Shown here piece after piece: positions 23,670 through 33,095 of a DNA stretch of 57,693 nucleotides (its first letter is position 1; each line of letters opens with the position of its first letter). The notes under the pieces were generated by a model. It saw only the letters and a program-made list of their open reading frames with translations, was not told where the DNA came from and made no database searches. The DNA comes from JANOAR01 sp031411235 (GTDB lineage Bacteria > Verrucomicrobiota > Verrucomicrobiia > Verrucomicrobiales > Verrucomicrobiaceae), in NCBI GenBank assembly GCA_031411235.1, contig JANOAR010000214.1, positions 1 to 57,693 of the forward strand, written 5' to 3'. Both the position numbers and the translations under genes were made by a program.

Positions 23670-26038
23670 GTGATGAGACATGGTTGATCGCGGTCGGAGC
23701 AGGACGCTGGCAGTTGCCCGGCATCCGGGCGGCGCGTGCGGCGGGCTTGAAGGTGCTGGCGGTGGATGGCGATAAGGACGCGCTGGGGTTTTCGATTGCC
23801 GATCAATCGCTCGCTGTGGACATCCGCCACGCTCAGCCTGTGATCGACGCCATCACGCGCACAGGCATCCGTACTGCGGGTGCCATCGCTTTCTGCAACG
23901 AAGCCGGGATGCTGACCACCGCAGCCTTGCGCGAGCATTTCGACCTGCCCTGCGCTCGCGGTGAAGTGACCAAGGCGCTGACCAACAAAGGCGTGCAGCG
24001 TGCGCAGTGGACGAAGGCTGGGCTGCCCTGTCCGCTGTGGTTTGTGCTTCGCTCCGCAAGCGAAGTGCCTGCCGTGCTGGCGAAGATCAACGGCACGTCC
24101 ATCTTCAAACCCGTGGACTCCGCAGGCAGCCGTGGCGTCACGGTTGTAGCGCAGGACGAGCCCTGGGAAACTGCCTTCGCCGCCGCCCTGAAAGGCTCGC
24201 TCTCAGGCGAGGTCATCATCGAAAGCTTCATCATCGGCATCGAGCACACGGTGGAGACTTTCACGCATGGCGGGCAGACGCATGTGCTCGCGATCACGGA
24301 AAAAAAGAAGGTGCCAGGCACCAGCAACACCGTGGCCTACGAGCTGGCTAGCGCCCAACTCGGTGAGGCAAAACGCCGTGAGGCTGGAGACATCGTCGCA
24401 CGCGCACTGGCTGCCCTGGGCTACACCGATGGGCCAGGGCACACGGAGTTTTTGCTAACGCCAGCGGGCGAGATATTCCTCGTGGAAAGCGCAGGCCGAG
24501 GCGGTGGCTTCATGGTCGCGGATGGTATTGTGCCGGAGACCAGTGGCTTCGACATGACGCGTGCTTGTGCCTTGCAGGCGGTGGGCCAGGAGCCTGCGGT
24601 GCCGCCCGCGATCAAGCCGAAGGCTGTGGTGTTGCGCTTCGTTCCTTCGCGTGCAGGCAAAGTTGTTTCGATGACTGGCTTCGATGCCAAGGATGAGATG
24701 CCCAGCGTGCAGTGCCAGGCGATGGCTTGTATCGGTCAGCATGTGGGCAAGGCTGCCAGCGATGGTGACCGTATGGCGTTCATCCTTACCACGGCTGATA
24801 CCATCGCAGAGGCGCAATCCCTGACCGATGCCCGCGAACAACGCATCTCTTTTACCATGAGTCTGAACAACCTACCTGTGCATGAACTGGAATATGCCGA
24901 CCGCATCTGCGAGTGCTGTGGAGGCGCGGACGTGGAGGCGCTGTGGCACTTCGATCACTACACGCGCACGCAGTCGGGCTACTGGGCCTTCCGCATGGGC
25001 AATGCCATCTGCAAGGGCTGTGGCTTTGTCTTTGTGCCGCACAGCCCGACACCGGCAACACTGGAGCCGTATTACAACGACACCTATCCAGCAGGAGTGC
25101 AATCCATGCCGACGTACAAGCCAGAAACTCGCGTGCGGGTGATCTCGCAACATGCCGGAGCAGGCGCTCGCGTGGTCGATGTCGGCAGCAGTCGCGAGGA
25201 GGAGTTTCATGTGTGCCTGAAACAACTCGGCATGGAGGTGCTGCGCATGGACATCAAAGGCCACGCAATGACCGACACCGGCTCTCTCGCCGCCATCGCG
25301 CCAGAGTCTGCGGATGTGGTCACGCATTACTTTGTGCTGGAGCATGTGCCGCAGATTCGCGCCTTTCTGGCTGACTGCCGCAGCATTTTGAAGCCAGGCG
25401 GCATCATGGTCATCGAGGTGCCAAACATCCGCTCGTATGTGAAAGACTGGCTTGGCATTCTGCCGCATGAGCATGTGAATCATTGGTCGCCTGGCTGTCT
25501 AGCTCGTGTGGTCAGCGAGTGCGGTTTTGAGGTGCTGGAGTCCGGCCAGGAAATATGCAGCCGCAATCCCATTGGCTTTGCTCTGGTGTGTCGGAAAGTT
25601 GACGCGCCCAAAGCCGTCGCAGCGAGTGCCGATGAGTTCGAGGTGAACCGTCGTTGCTTCATGGCAGGCGCTGACAACGTGCGCGCCTATCAGCGTCGCC
25701 TAGCCCAGATGCACGCCGAGGCGCAGGCTGAACTGGATCGCGGTGGCCGAGTGCTGCTGTGGTGTGCGAACGATCAAATGCATCGCTTCTTCCTCGCTGG
25801 CGGGGCGCTGAAGGGGGATTTCGTGCGCGTCGATTCCTCGCCGGACAAGAAGGACTTCTTTGGCCAGGACACGGTACGGCTGCCCGATCAAGCGGCAGTT
25901 TTCATCCCCACGGCCACGCGGGTGATTATCTTCTCTGACCTCAATGCACCCGCGATTCTGCAGTCGATTGCAGAACGCTTCGGCAAGTCTTTCACACCCG
26001 ATCAAGTCGCGCTGCCCGAGATTCACAAGTTATGCTGA
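23666..26038 (+). CDS. Fused ATP-grasp ligase and zinc-binding methyltransferase
   Basis: 790 residues from ATG 23666, overlapping the PseG-like stop. Residues ~1-390 are an ATP-grasp domain: an N-terminal Rossmann-type segment (LIAVGAGRWQLPGIRAAR), a central FKPVDSAGSRGV, and FLLTPAGEIFLVESAGRGGG with the metal-binding E and N-equivalent. Residues ~414-450 form a zinc ribbon (CECC...CKGCG), followed by a class I SAM methyltransferase with VVDVGSSREEEF near 500 and LKPGGIMVIEVPN. The C-terminal part resembles Methyltransf_13/C-methyltransferases of deoxysugars. An internal ATG near 24857 could mark the old junction of two genes. ATP-grasp enzymes join a carboxylate to an amine, so it may acylate the amino sugar, and the other half methylate it. 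That assignment is inference. Confidence 0.8.
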   Translation: MSDETWLIAVGAGRWQLPGIRAARAAGLKVLAVDGDKDALGFSIADQSLAVDIRHAQPVIDAITRTGIRTAGAIAFCNEAGMLTTAALREHFDLPCARGEVTKALTNKGVQRAQWTKAGLPCPLWFVLRSASEVPAVLAKINGTSIFKPVDSAGSRGVTVVAQDEPWETAFAAALKGSLSGEVIIESFIIGIEHTVETFTHGGQTHVLAITEKKKVPGTSNTVAYELASAQLGEAKRREAGDIVARALAALGYTDGPGHTEFLLTPAGEIFLVESAGRGGGFMVADGIVPETSGFDMTRACALQAVGQEPAVPPAIKPKAVVLRFVPSRAGKVVSMTGFDAKDEMPSVQCQAMACIGQHVGKAASDGDRMAFILTTADTIAEAQSLTDAREQRISFTMSLNNLPVHELEYADRICECCGGADVEALWHFDHYTRTQSGYWAFRMGNAICKGCGFVFVPHSPTPATLEPYYNDTYPAGVQSMPTYKPETRVRVISQHAGAGARVVDVGSSREEEFHVCLKQLGMEVLRMDIKGHAMTDTGSLAAIAPESADVVTHYFVLEHVPQIRAFLADCRSILKPGGIMVIEVPNIRSYVKDWLGILPHEHVNHWSPGCLARVVSECGFEVLESGQEICSRNPIGFALVCRKVDAPKAVAASADEFEVNRRCFMAGADNVRAYQRRLAQMHAEAQAELDRGGRVLLWCANDQMHRFFLAGGALKGDFVRVDSSPDKKDFFGQDTVRLPDQAAVFIPTATRVIIFSDLNAPAILQSIAERFGKSFTPDQVALPEIHKLC

Positions 26039-26826
26039 TCGCGCCCAAGCAGTTCCACGGCGGCATCATCGATGCCCATTTGCACCTGGATGATCGTCCA
26101 GGCGGCAGTGCTGCCGATGCTGCGGCACGACTAGTTGCCGACATGCAAAGCAGCGGCGTGGGCCATGCTGTGGTACTGCATTTGCTCTGGCAGCCGTGGA
26201 GCGTTGAAGAGGTGGCCGATGCGCTGGCGCAGCAACCTACTCTCACGGGTTTCATCAATGTTGATCCGAATTCACCCACCGCACTTGCTGATTTGCAGCA
26301 TGGCTTTGACCTCGGTTTTCGTGGCTTGAAGCTGCATCCTCGCATTCAAAAATATCGCCCCGACGACGCGGCCTGCATTGCGCTCGTCCAGCGTGCGGGC
26401 GAGTTGCAGATGCCTGTGCTGATCGACTGTTTCCCCGATGGTGACTGGCTCATGGCTGGGCTGAACGTGCTCCAATATGCGACGCTCGCTCGCGCGGCAC
26501 CGCAGACCAAGGTGATCGTAGCACACGCCGCAGGGCATCACTGCATCGACCTGCTGATGCTGGCGAAACGCGTGCCTAACCTGTGGTTCGATGTGTCTTA
26601 CTCGCTGCTCTATTACGGCAGCCCCGTGGTCGAGGCGTTGTTCTACTGCTTGAAGAGCATCCGCTACGAGCGTGTAAACTTCGGCACGGATTACCCGGAT
26701 CGCGACTTGAAGACCTCCATCGAAATGTCGCTGGCGCTGCTGGACAAGCACGGCGTGACGGGCGAAGCGAGAGAAAAACTGCTATGGAAGAACGCCCACA
26801 ATCTGCTGCTGAAGCCATCGGTCTGA
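26032..26826 (+). CDS. Amidohydrolase-family (TIM-barrel metal-dependent) protein
   Basis: 264 residues. The metal motif D-A-H16-L-H18 lies in GGIIDAHLHLDD, followed by LKLHPRIQ, VIVAHAAGHH and the metal-binding aspartate in FGTDYPDRD. This is the amidohydrolase_2 group, which includes decarboxylases and hydrolases. The start overlaps the preceding gene by 7 bp and the following methyltransferase begins inside it. Members of this group are not standard for pseudaminic acid synthesis; deacetylation or hydrolysis of a sugar-derived intermediate is conceivable, but substrate cannot be read from sequence. Confidence 0.82.
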   Translation: MLIAPKQFHGGIIDAHLHLDDRPGGSAADAAARLVADMQSSGVGHAVVLHLLWQPWSVEEVADALAQQPTLTGFINVDPNSPTALADLQHGFDLGFRGLKLHPRIQKYRPDDAACIALVQRAGELQMPVLIDCFPDGDWLMAGLNVLQYATLARAAPQTKVIVAHAAGHHCIDLLMLAKRVPNLWFDVSYSLLYYGSPVVEALFYCLKSIRYERVNFGTDYPDRDLKTSIEMSLALLDKHGVTGEAREKLLWKNAHNLLLKPSV

Positions 26827-27461
26827 CCGCAGACGATTACACTCGCCTGACGGGTCTTTACGACGGTCGTCTGGCCGAGCATGGCGTGAGTGTGCAGACC
26901 GTAGGCTGGGGCTCAGTGGCAGACCAGCACATGCGCTTTGAAGTGCTCTGCCGTGGGCTGGATTTGAAAGGATTACGCATCCTCGACATCGGCTGCGGAC
27001 TGGGTGATTTCGTGCCCTGGGCAGAGGGCAAATTTGGCGCTGACTTCGACTATGTGGGCATGGATTTATCGAGCGATTTGATCGCCGCCGCACGCCAGCG
27101 TTTTGGCAGCGAGCGCAGGCAGTTTATCGCTGGCACACTGACGCCGGAGAGCGAGGTCGGTGAGTTCGATGTGATCGTGCTCTCCGGTGCGCTCACCTTT
27201 AAAACGGCTGACAATATGGCGACGATGCGCAGTGTGCTGGGCAGTGCGTGGGCACGATGCAGCGAGGCGGTGTGCTGCAACTTCATGACGAGTTACGCAG
27301 ACTCGCAGTTGGAGAAAAACTTCCACTATTCGCCGGAGCAAGTGTTCGGCTTTGCAAAATCTCTTTCGCGCTTTGTCGTGCTGCACCACGATTACGACTT
27401 GTATGAGTTCACCGTGCAGGTGCTCCGCCAACCCTCGCTGAAACGTTCCCCACGCCCATGA
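26784..27461 (+). CDS. Class I SAM-dependent methyltransferase
   Basis: 225 residues from ATG 26784, 43 bp inside the end of the amidohydrolase gene; the frame is open further upstream but overlaps that gene. Motif I is ILDIGCGLGDFVPW, then VGMDLSSDLIAAARQ and the V-I-V-L-S-G-A-L strand. The position suggests modification of the glycan or its intermediate. The methyl acceptor is unknown. Its last codons overlap the next gene by ATGA at 27458-27461. Confidence 0.8.
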   Translation: MEERPQSAAEAIGLTADDYTRLTGLYDGRLAEHGVSVQTVGWGSVADQHMRFEVLCRGLDLKGLRILDIGCGLGDFVPWAEGKFGADFDYVGMDLSSDLIAAARQRFGSERRQFIAGTLTPESEVGEFDVIVLSGALTFKTADNMATMRSVLGSAWARCSEAVCCNFMTSYADSQLEKNFHYSPEQVFGFAKSLSRFVVLHHDYDLYEFTVQVLRQPSLKRSPRP

Positions 27462-28177
27462 CCCTGACTCCCATCGCCCTGAAGATCATTGATACCATCA
27501 AGCTCAACCGCATCTCGACCACCGAGGTGGCCGATGCGCTGGGGAAAAGAGGCGTGCTGCATGGCCTGCTGCCCGTCACGCATGATCTGCATTGTGTGGG
27601 GCCTGTGCGGCCCGTTTTCACCGCCTTCAACAGCAACTACGGCATCCATGACCAAGTGCGCTCGGTGGAGCCCGGCGAGGTGGTGGTGATCTATGCGTAT
27701 GAGTGCGAAGGCCGCGCGATCATTGGCGATCTCATCTCGAAATTCATCACACTCTACCAACGTGCTGCCGCTGTGGCGGTGAATGGCTTGGTGCGCGATG
27801 CGGCTCGCTTGCGTCGCGATCGTTACCCCGTGTGGAGCACCAGCGTGTCGCCACTGGGCTGCTACAACGTGCAGGGCGAACCTTACCCCGCAGATAAGGA
27901 AGCCATCATCCGTGCTGAAGTCGAAGGTGGCATCGCGGTGTGCGATGACGGCGGCGTGGTCATCATCCCAGCGGCTGAGGTGAATGAAGGAATGCTGGAG
28001 AAGCTGGAGAAAATCGAGCTGCAAGAGGACATCTGGTTCTATTGCTTGAACGTGCTGAAATGGGACACGAAGCGCATTGTCGTGGATCGCGATTATCTCA
28101 AAGAGCCCGGCCTGCTGCCCGCCGCTTATGCCGAAGCGATGAAGTCGCTGGAGGTTCGTTTGGACGAGAAAAAGTAA
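27458..28177 (+). CDS. RraA-like / HMG-aldolase-family protein
   Basis: 239 residues. The RraA/dimethylmenaquinone-methyltransferase-like family fold is seen in EVADALGKRG, IGDLISKFI and NGLVRDAARLRRDRYPVW, with the substrate-binding Arg and the metal-ligating Asp in the NG-x-x-RD-x-x motif. Some family members are 4-hydroxy-4-methyl-2-oxoglutarate aldolases; others bind and inhibit RNase E. In a nonulosonate operon an aldol-type or pyruvate-lyase activity would be relevant, since PseI condenses a sugar with phosphoenolpyruvate. This is a suggestion from context only. It is 3 bp from pseI. Confidence 0.8.
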   Translation: MTLTPIALKIIDTIKLNRISTTEVADALGKRGVLHGLLPVTHDLHCVGPVRPVFTAFNSNYGIHDQVRSVEPGEVVVIYAYECEGRAIIGDLISKFITLYQRAAAVAVNGLVRDAARLRRDRYPVWSTSVSPLGCYNVQGEPYPADKEAIIRAEVEGGIAVCDDGGVVIIPAAEVNEGMLEKLEKIELQEDIWFYCLNVLKWDTKRIVVDRDYLKEPGLLPAAYAEAMKSLEVRLDEKK

Positions 28178-28180
28178 GCC

Positions 28181-29236
28181 ATGACGACCTTCGACAATCT
28201 CTGGCAAGACAAGCCTGGGCAACATCCGCCGCTGATCGTGGCCGAGCTGTCGGGCAATCATAACGGCAAGCTGGCGCGTGCGCTGGAATTGATCGAAGCC
28301 GCCGCCGACTGCGGCGTGGACGCAATCAAGCTGCAAACCTACACGGCAGACACCATCACGCTGGATGTCGCACGCGACGAGTTCGTGGTGCAGAAGCCCG
28401 GCAGCGTGTGGCATGGACGCACGCTGCATTCACTCTATGCCGAGGCGCATACGCCCTGGGAATGGCACGCACCAATGGTGGAGAAAGCGAAGGCACTGGG
28501 CTTGCAGTGGTTCAGCAGCCCGTTTGACTTCCGTGCCGTGGACTTTTTGGAAACGCTGAATCCACCGTGTTACAAGATCGCCTCGCCCGAGGTGATCGAT
28601 TTGCCATTGATCAAACGCTGCGCGCAGACTGGCAGGCCGCTGGTGATGTCCACGGGTATGGCGACTATTGCCGAGATCGGCGAGGCTGTGGCGACAGCGC
28701 GTGAAAACGGCTGCGAGAAGCTGGTGCTGCTGAAATGCACGACCGACTACCCAGCCTCGCCCAAGACCTCGAACCTGAGCACCATCGCGCACATGGCCGA
28801 GTTGTTCGGCTGTCCCACGGGTGTCAGTGACCATACGCTGAGCATCGGTGCCGCTGTGGCTGCGACGGCGCTGGGCGCGGTCTTGATCGAGAAACATCTC
28901 ACCCTGCGCCGTGCCGATGGTGGCCCAGATTCCCACTTCAGCCTGGAGCCCGAGGAGATGAAGGCGCTGGTGAAGGAATGCCACACAGCCTGGGAGTCCG
29001 TGGGCGTCGTGCAATACGGCCCACAGACGGCAGAGAAGGGATTTATGCGGGGACGGAGGTCGCTCTACATCGCCGAGGACATGAAGGCGGGCGAAGTGCT
29101 GACGGCGCAAAATTTGCGTAGCATACGGCCTGGATTTGGCCTGCCGCCCAAGCACTATGAAATGCTCCTGGGCAAGTCTGTATGTCGTGATGTCACGAAA
29201 GGCACGGCCTTGTCCTGGGACATGGTAATTTCCTAA
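28181..29236 (+). CDS. pseI: Pseudaminic acid synthase, PseI
   Basis: 351 residues, typical size for NeuB-family synthases. N-terminal TIM barrel: VAELSGNHNG, DAIKLQTY, STGMAT, LKCTTDYPA, GVSDHT and EKHLTLRRADGGPDSHFSLEP, the last being the PseI-type variant. A C-terminal antifreeze-like SAF domain begins near residue 290 (RSLYIAEDMKAGE). It condenses the 2,4-diacetamido-6-deoxy-altrose with phosphoenolpyruvate to make pseudaminic acid. It ends 3 bp before the membrane protein gene. Confidence 0.93.
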   Translation: MTTFDNLWQDKPGQHPPLIVAELSGNHNGKLARALELIEAAADCGVDAIKLQTYTADTITLDVARDEFVVQKPGSVWHGRTLHSLYAEAHTPWEWHAPMVEKAKALGLQWFSSPFDFRAVDFLETLNPPCYKIASPEVIDLPLIKRCAQTGRPLVMSTGMATIAEIGEAVATARENGCEKLVLLKCTTDYPASPKTSNLSTIAHMAELFGCPTGVSDHTLSIGAAVAATALGAVLIEKHLTLRRADGGPDSHFSLEPEEMKALVKECHTAWESVGVVQYGPQTAEKGFMRGRRSLYIAEDMKAGEVLTAQNLRSIRPGFGLPPKHYEMLLGKSVCRDVTKGTALSWDMVIS

Positions 29237-29239
29237 CGT

Positions 29240-30736
29240 ATGGCTCTTCCTCGAACTGAATCACTAGGCCGATTGGCCATCACTGTGCCTGTCATCATCG
29301 CTGGCATTGCGGCGATGCTCGCGGGCATTCCCTTCGCTAGCATCAACGCTGAGCAGCAGTGGTGGATCGGGTTTTTTCGCGCCGTCTATGGTGGCTTGGT
29401 GCTTGTGCGATTGGCCCGCACGATGTCAGGCGCAGCACTGCTGCATGGCTGGCAGGAGACGGAGCGGGTGCGCCGCTTGCTGCGTTGGTGGATGCTGCTG
29501 GTACTGCTGCTGGCGCTGGGCTTTATGACGCCGCTGGTGCTGCTGATTCACTGGTGGCTGGGGGCGACGGTGCAGCGCAAAAACCGTGTCTATTCCGTGG
29601 AGGATGTGTTGTTCCGCGCGACGGGTTTTTGCCTGCTCTTCCTGCAATCTCACTTGGCTTGTTCGGTGGATGCCTGGCTGGGCTGGCAGTTTGCGCTTGG
29701 TGGCTCATCCGTGATCGGCGTGAATTTCTTCATGTGGACGGTGGCGCTGTTGATGTTCTCCGCAGGGCTGGAAAAACTCTGGTCGCCGCTCTGGCACAAA
29801 GGTCTGGGCTTTTATTACTTCATGTCGCTGCCTCATCTGGTGCGCCCATGCTTTGCTTGGTTGAACCGTAGCAAGCCGCTATCGGTGGTGCTGAGCTGGA
29901 TCACGGTCTTTGCTGAGCTACTGCTGGTGCCGGCGATGTTCATGCCCGAGCTGCGCTGGCCTTTGTATATAGCGATGGGTGGCTTCGCGGTCACGTTGTT
30001 TGTGCTGGTCGATATTTCCTTCATCGGCCAGATCACCTTGCTGCTGTTAGTCGGTGCGGCGGCTTTGGACTGGCATGCTTCTGTGCCCGCTGCCGCTTGG
30101 CTTTTTCATAGCTGGGGTGCGCTTGACTGGGGCTTGTTCATTGGGCTTGGCGGGCTTTTCACCATCGCGACAGTCAGCTCGTCTGGGCTGGTGCCTGTGC
30201 GCAGCGGCTGGATCAATACGCTGATGGTTTGGACGATGCACTTCAGGCCGTTCACCGTGTTTGTGGAGATCCATTTCTATGGCTTGTATCTCTTCAAACT
30301 GGTCGCGCGGATGAAGGACGGCACGACCCGGCGCATCCTGGATGTGTTCACCGACACGGGCAGTCCAGGCTCGCTGCAAATCTGGCGTCCGCGCACTTTC
30401 CAGGGCGCGATGTATCGCTTCACCGACTACTGCATCGCGGTGCTGGAGAACTTGGATGAGCGTCGCATGGAGCGCGCTCGCTTTGTCGAAGACATCACCT
30501 TCGCTGGCTACGAGGAGCTTTCGGCAGAAGATCGTGTGGGCTTGCAGGAGATCGAAGTGCAGGTGCGCGTGTTCGATCCAGCGCAGGATTTTGAGCCAGA
30601 CACCAGTGGCTGGCTTTCGCCCGAGTGGCAGCCCATCGGCTGCGTGCGGGGTTTTCCTGAGTTGTTGGAACTCGTGCCTGGGGCGCTGCCGCCACGCTAC
30701 AAGCTCACTCTACGCTGGCCTGTGAAGTTCAATTGA
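29240..30736 (+). CDS. Multi-pass membrane protein, HTTM-like
   Basis: 498 residues. At least eight hydrophobic segments occupy residues ~10-340 (for example LLVLLLALGFMTPLVLLIHW and LYIAMGGFAVTLFVLVDI). The GLEKLWSPLWHKGLGFYYFM region recalls the HTTM/vitamin K-dependent-carboxylase-like fold, but the match is loose. The last ~160 residues are soluble, with no recognised domain. It could act on lipid-linked or exported glycan in the cytoplasmic membrane. There is no O-antigen flippase or polymerase signature. It starts 3 bp after pseI, so it is part of the cluster. Confidence 0.6.
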   Translation: MALPRTESLGRLAITVPVIIAGIAAMLAGIPFASINAEQQWWIGFFRAVYGGLVLVRLARTMSGAALLHGWQETERVRRLLRWWMLLVLLLALGFMTPLVLLIHWWLGATVQRKNRVYSVEDVLFRATGFCLLFLQSHLACSVDAWLGWQFALGGSSVIGVNFFMWTVALLMFSAGLEKLWSPLWHKGLGFYYFMSLPHLVRPCFAWLNRSKPLSVVLSWITVFAELLLVPAMFMPELRWPLYIAMGGFAVTLFVLVDISFIGQITLLLLVGAAALDWHASVPAAAWLFHSWGALDWGLFIGLGGLFTIATVSSSGLVPVRSGWINTLMVWTMHFRPFTVFVEIHFYGLYLFKLVARMKDGTTRRILDVFTDTGSPGSLQIWRPRTFQGAMYRFTDYCIAVLENLDERRMERARFVEDITFAGYEELSAEDRVGLQEIEVQVRVFDPAQDFEPDTSGWLSPEWQPIGCVRGFPELLELVPGALPPRYKLTLRWPVKFN

Positions 30737-30782
30737 GCTAGCGTATCGGCCTTTCCCAAAAACCTTAGCGCCCCTTAGTTCC

Positions 30783-33095
30783 ATGAACGTTGATATCGAC
30801 CACACGCAACACCCTGCTTTTGCCGCGCTCGTGCCCAAGCGAGCCTCCGAGTCAACGGGTTATGAGGTGTTCTTTCGCGAGGTGGATGGCTTGGCTGATG
30901 ACATCTTTGCGGGCCATGGCGACGCCAATGGCTTCGAGGCGCGCTGGGGAAAATTCGAGTCGGCGGTGAAGCCTCTCAGGAAAAGCGTCGAAGCGCTGAT
31001 TGATGCCGACAGCGTGGTGAATAAAGTGATGGTGCCGATGGTGAAGAAAAGCCTGAAGCGTTCGATCGACCGGCTCGCGATAGAGAAGGAACAGCGTCGC
31101 CAGCGGATGCGTCCTGATTTCATGGTTTCTACGGAAGCGCGGAAGATTTCGGAATTCATCGACAACCAGGGCTTTATGGAGTGGCACATGCCGAAGCGCT
31201 GGCTGGCTCCTTTGCAGGAATTTGTGCGGGCCGACATCGAAAAGATGCGAGCCAAATTTGCCGAAGGCACGGGCAACCTGTTGCTCACGGAGGCTGGTGA
31301 CCTGCCCCATGCCATCGTACGCGATTTCTGCCACCAGGGCGGCATCTTCGAGGCGCTCTCGGCGCTGTATGGCCGCACCTTCGACAAGGTGGGCTTCTCC
31401 ATCCACGTCTCGCATCCAGGCGACCGCTGGTTCCATGTTTTTGATGATGTAGGACTACCTGTGTCTGCCACCGCTGACTACCATTACGACGAGGCCTACG
31501 AAGTGCCCAAGGCGATGATCTACATGAACGATGTGGGCGAGGATCAGGGGCCATTTTCGCTCGTTCCAGAGTCGCAAAAATGGGCTAATTTGGGCTCATG
31601 GCTGAACTATAAAAAGGAGCTGCAAATCATGCTTGCTCAGTACCGTCGCGAGGAGGTCAATGGGGCTGCCGTAGGCAACAACGTCTCCATCTTCCGCACA
31701 CCCGAGGTGCGCGAGGTTTTTGCCAGCCTGCCAGCGGGGCTGCGTGGTGTGATCAAGCCGGGCGACCAAATCTTGAACGACACTGAGATGAGCCGCGAAG
31801 TGCTGGCCAAGGAAAAACGCATCGTGGGCGAGGCGGGCACTTTTGGCCTGTTCACTGGCAGCCATGTCATGCATCGCGGCGGCATTGCGAAGCAAGGCGA
31901 GCGCTGGGCGCTGCAAGTGTGCTTCTGGCCGAAGGACAAAGTGAAGCTGCCAAAGAAGGAGGCAAAAGCGGCTGAGACAGCCGCGCCGAAGAAGAGCCTG
32001 TTCAGCTTCTTTAGCAAAGCTGCGGTCGCTGCGGTCGCCGAGAAGCCTGCGGCTGTGATCACCACCGCGTCAGCCGTTTATTCCGAGCCTGCGTTGCGAT
32101 TGCAATTGAAAGCCATCCTGGGCGATGCACCGCGTCTGCAAGCTGTGGATGTGGGTGGTGCTAACAACCTGCAACCGCACTGGCACAAGTTGCACCAAGC
32201 TGCCGATTACATTGTCTATGAGCCGCACTCGAAGTCTTATGACGAACTGGTCGCAGCCCAGCAGGGTAATAACTACTTCAAGAACTTCCGCTACTTGAAG
32301 GAGGCGTTGGCAGGCACGGCAGGCACGCGTACGCTCTACAAGGCGAACGTGCCGACATGTAGCTCGCTGCTGAAACCACGCAGTGATTCGCTGCTCGCAC
32401 TGAGTGCAAAGAGCAGCTTCTTTCCTGTGACGGAAGAGCCTTTGCAGACGACTACGCTGGCGGCCTCGCTTGGCAGCATCGGTGTGGAAACTGCACACTG
32501 CATCAAGCTCGACACGCAAGGCACGGAGCTGGAAATCCTTCAGGGACTGGGCAAAGAGAGGCTGGACAAGCTGCTGCTTGTGGAGATGGAAATCGCTGTG
32601 CAGGACTACTATGAAGGTGGTTCCACGAGGCTGGAGGAAGTGATTCCCTTCCTCCGCGATCATGGTCTGGTGCTCTTCGATGCGCGTACCAATCGCTCGG
32701 CGGGCAATGCCTCGCTGCTGGCGGCTGGCACGGTGGAGGCGCTGCTCGGCACGCCGCCGCGCGCAGCCTCGGTGGCGCTGCGGCTCAATGAATTCGACGG
32801 CATCTTCATCCGCGATCCACGCTTGCTGATTGATGTCGGCACGGATGCAGCCACGGTGCGCCAGCTCATCGTGCTGCTGTGTGCCTACAATCTCTACGGC
32901 GAGGCTCTCTTCACCATCAGCTACGGGCATGACAAGGGTGTGTTCGGCGCAGGCTGCCGCGACTCGATGCTGGCTGCGGTGAAGGCGGCCCACGCTCAGA
33001 CGGCGCTACAAGTCGTGGATGTGGAGCAATGGATGGCTGGCCAGAAAAGGCAGAATTGGGGCCAGTACATGTGGGTGCCTTTCCCTTCAGCTTAA
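30783..33095 (+). CDS. Fused PhyH-like dioxygenase and FkbM-type methyltransferase
   Basis: 770 residues. Residues ~130-390 contain a phytanoyl-CoA dioxygenase-like Fe(II)/2-oxoglutarate site: H234-x-D236 in DYHYDE, then a distal His in SHVMHRGG (H361/H364) with R365. A Lys/Ala-rich linker near 395-425 leads to the C-terminal FkbM-family methyltransferase (~450-700): VDVGGANN, a YEP acidic motif and IKLDTQGTELEILQGL, the latter diagnostic of FkbM. The combination suggests hydroxylation and O-methylation of a carbohydrate. It shares one base with the next gene (TAATG). Confidence 0.8.
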   Translation: MNVDIDHTQHPAFAALVPKRASESTGYEVFFREVDGLADDIFAGHGDANGFEARWGKFESAVKPLRKSVEALIDADSVVNKVMVPMVKKSLKRSIDRLAIEKEQRRQRMRPDFMVSTEARKISEFIDNQGFMEWHMPKRWLAPLQEFVRADIEKMRAKFAEGTGNLLLTEAGDLPHAIVRDFCHQGGIFEALSALYGRTFDKVGFSIHVSHPGDRWFHVFDDVGLPVSATADYHYDEAYEVPKAMIYMNDVGEDQGPFSLVPESQKWANLGSWLNYKKELQIMLAQYRREEVNGAAVGNNVSIFRTPEVREVFASLPAGLRGVIKPGDQILNDTEMSREVLAKEKRIVGEAGTFGLFTGSHVMHRGGIAKQGERWALQVCFWPKDKVKLPKKEAKAAETAAPKKSLFSFFSKAAVAAVAEKPAAVITTASAVYSEPALRLQLKAILGDAPRLQAVDVGGANNLQPHWHKLHQAADYIVYEPHSKSYDELVAAQQGNNYFKNFRYLKEALAGTAGTRTLYKANVPTCSSLLKPRSDSLLALSAKSSFFPVTEEPLQTTTLAASLGSIGVETAHCIKLDTQGTELEILQGLGKERLDKLLLVEMEIAVQDYYEGGSTRLEEVIPFLRDHGLVLFDARTNRSAGNASLLAAGTVEALLGTPPRAASVALRLNEFDGIFIRDPRLLIDVGTDAATVRQLIVLLCAYNLYGEALFTISYGHDKGVFGAGCRDSMLAAVKAAHAQTALQVVDVEQWMAGQKRQNWGQYMWVPFPSA

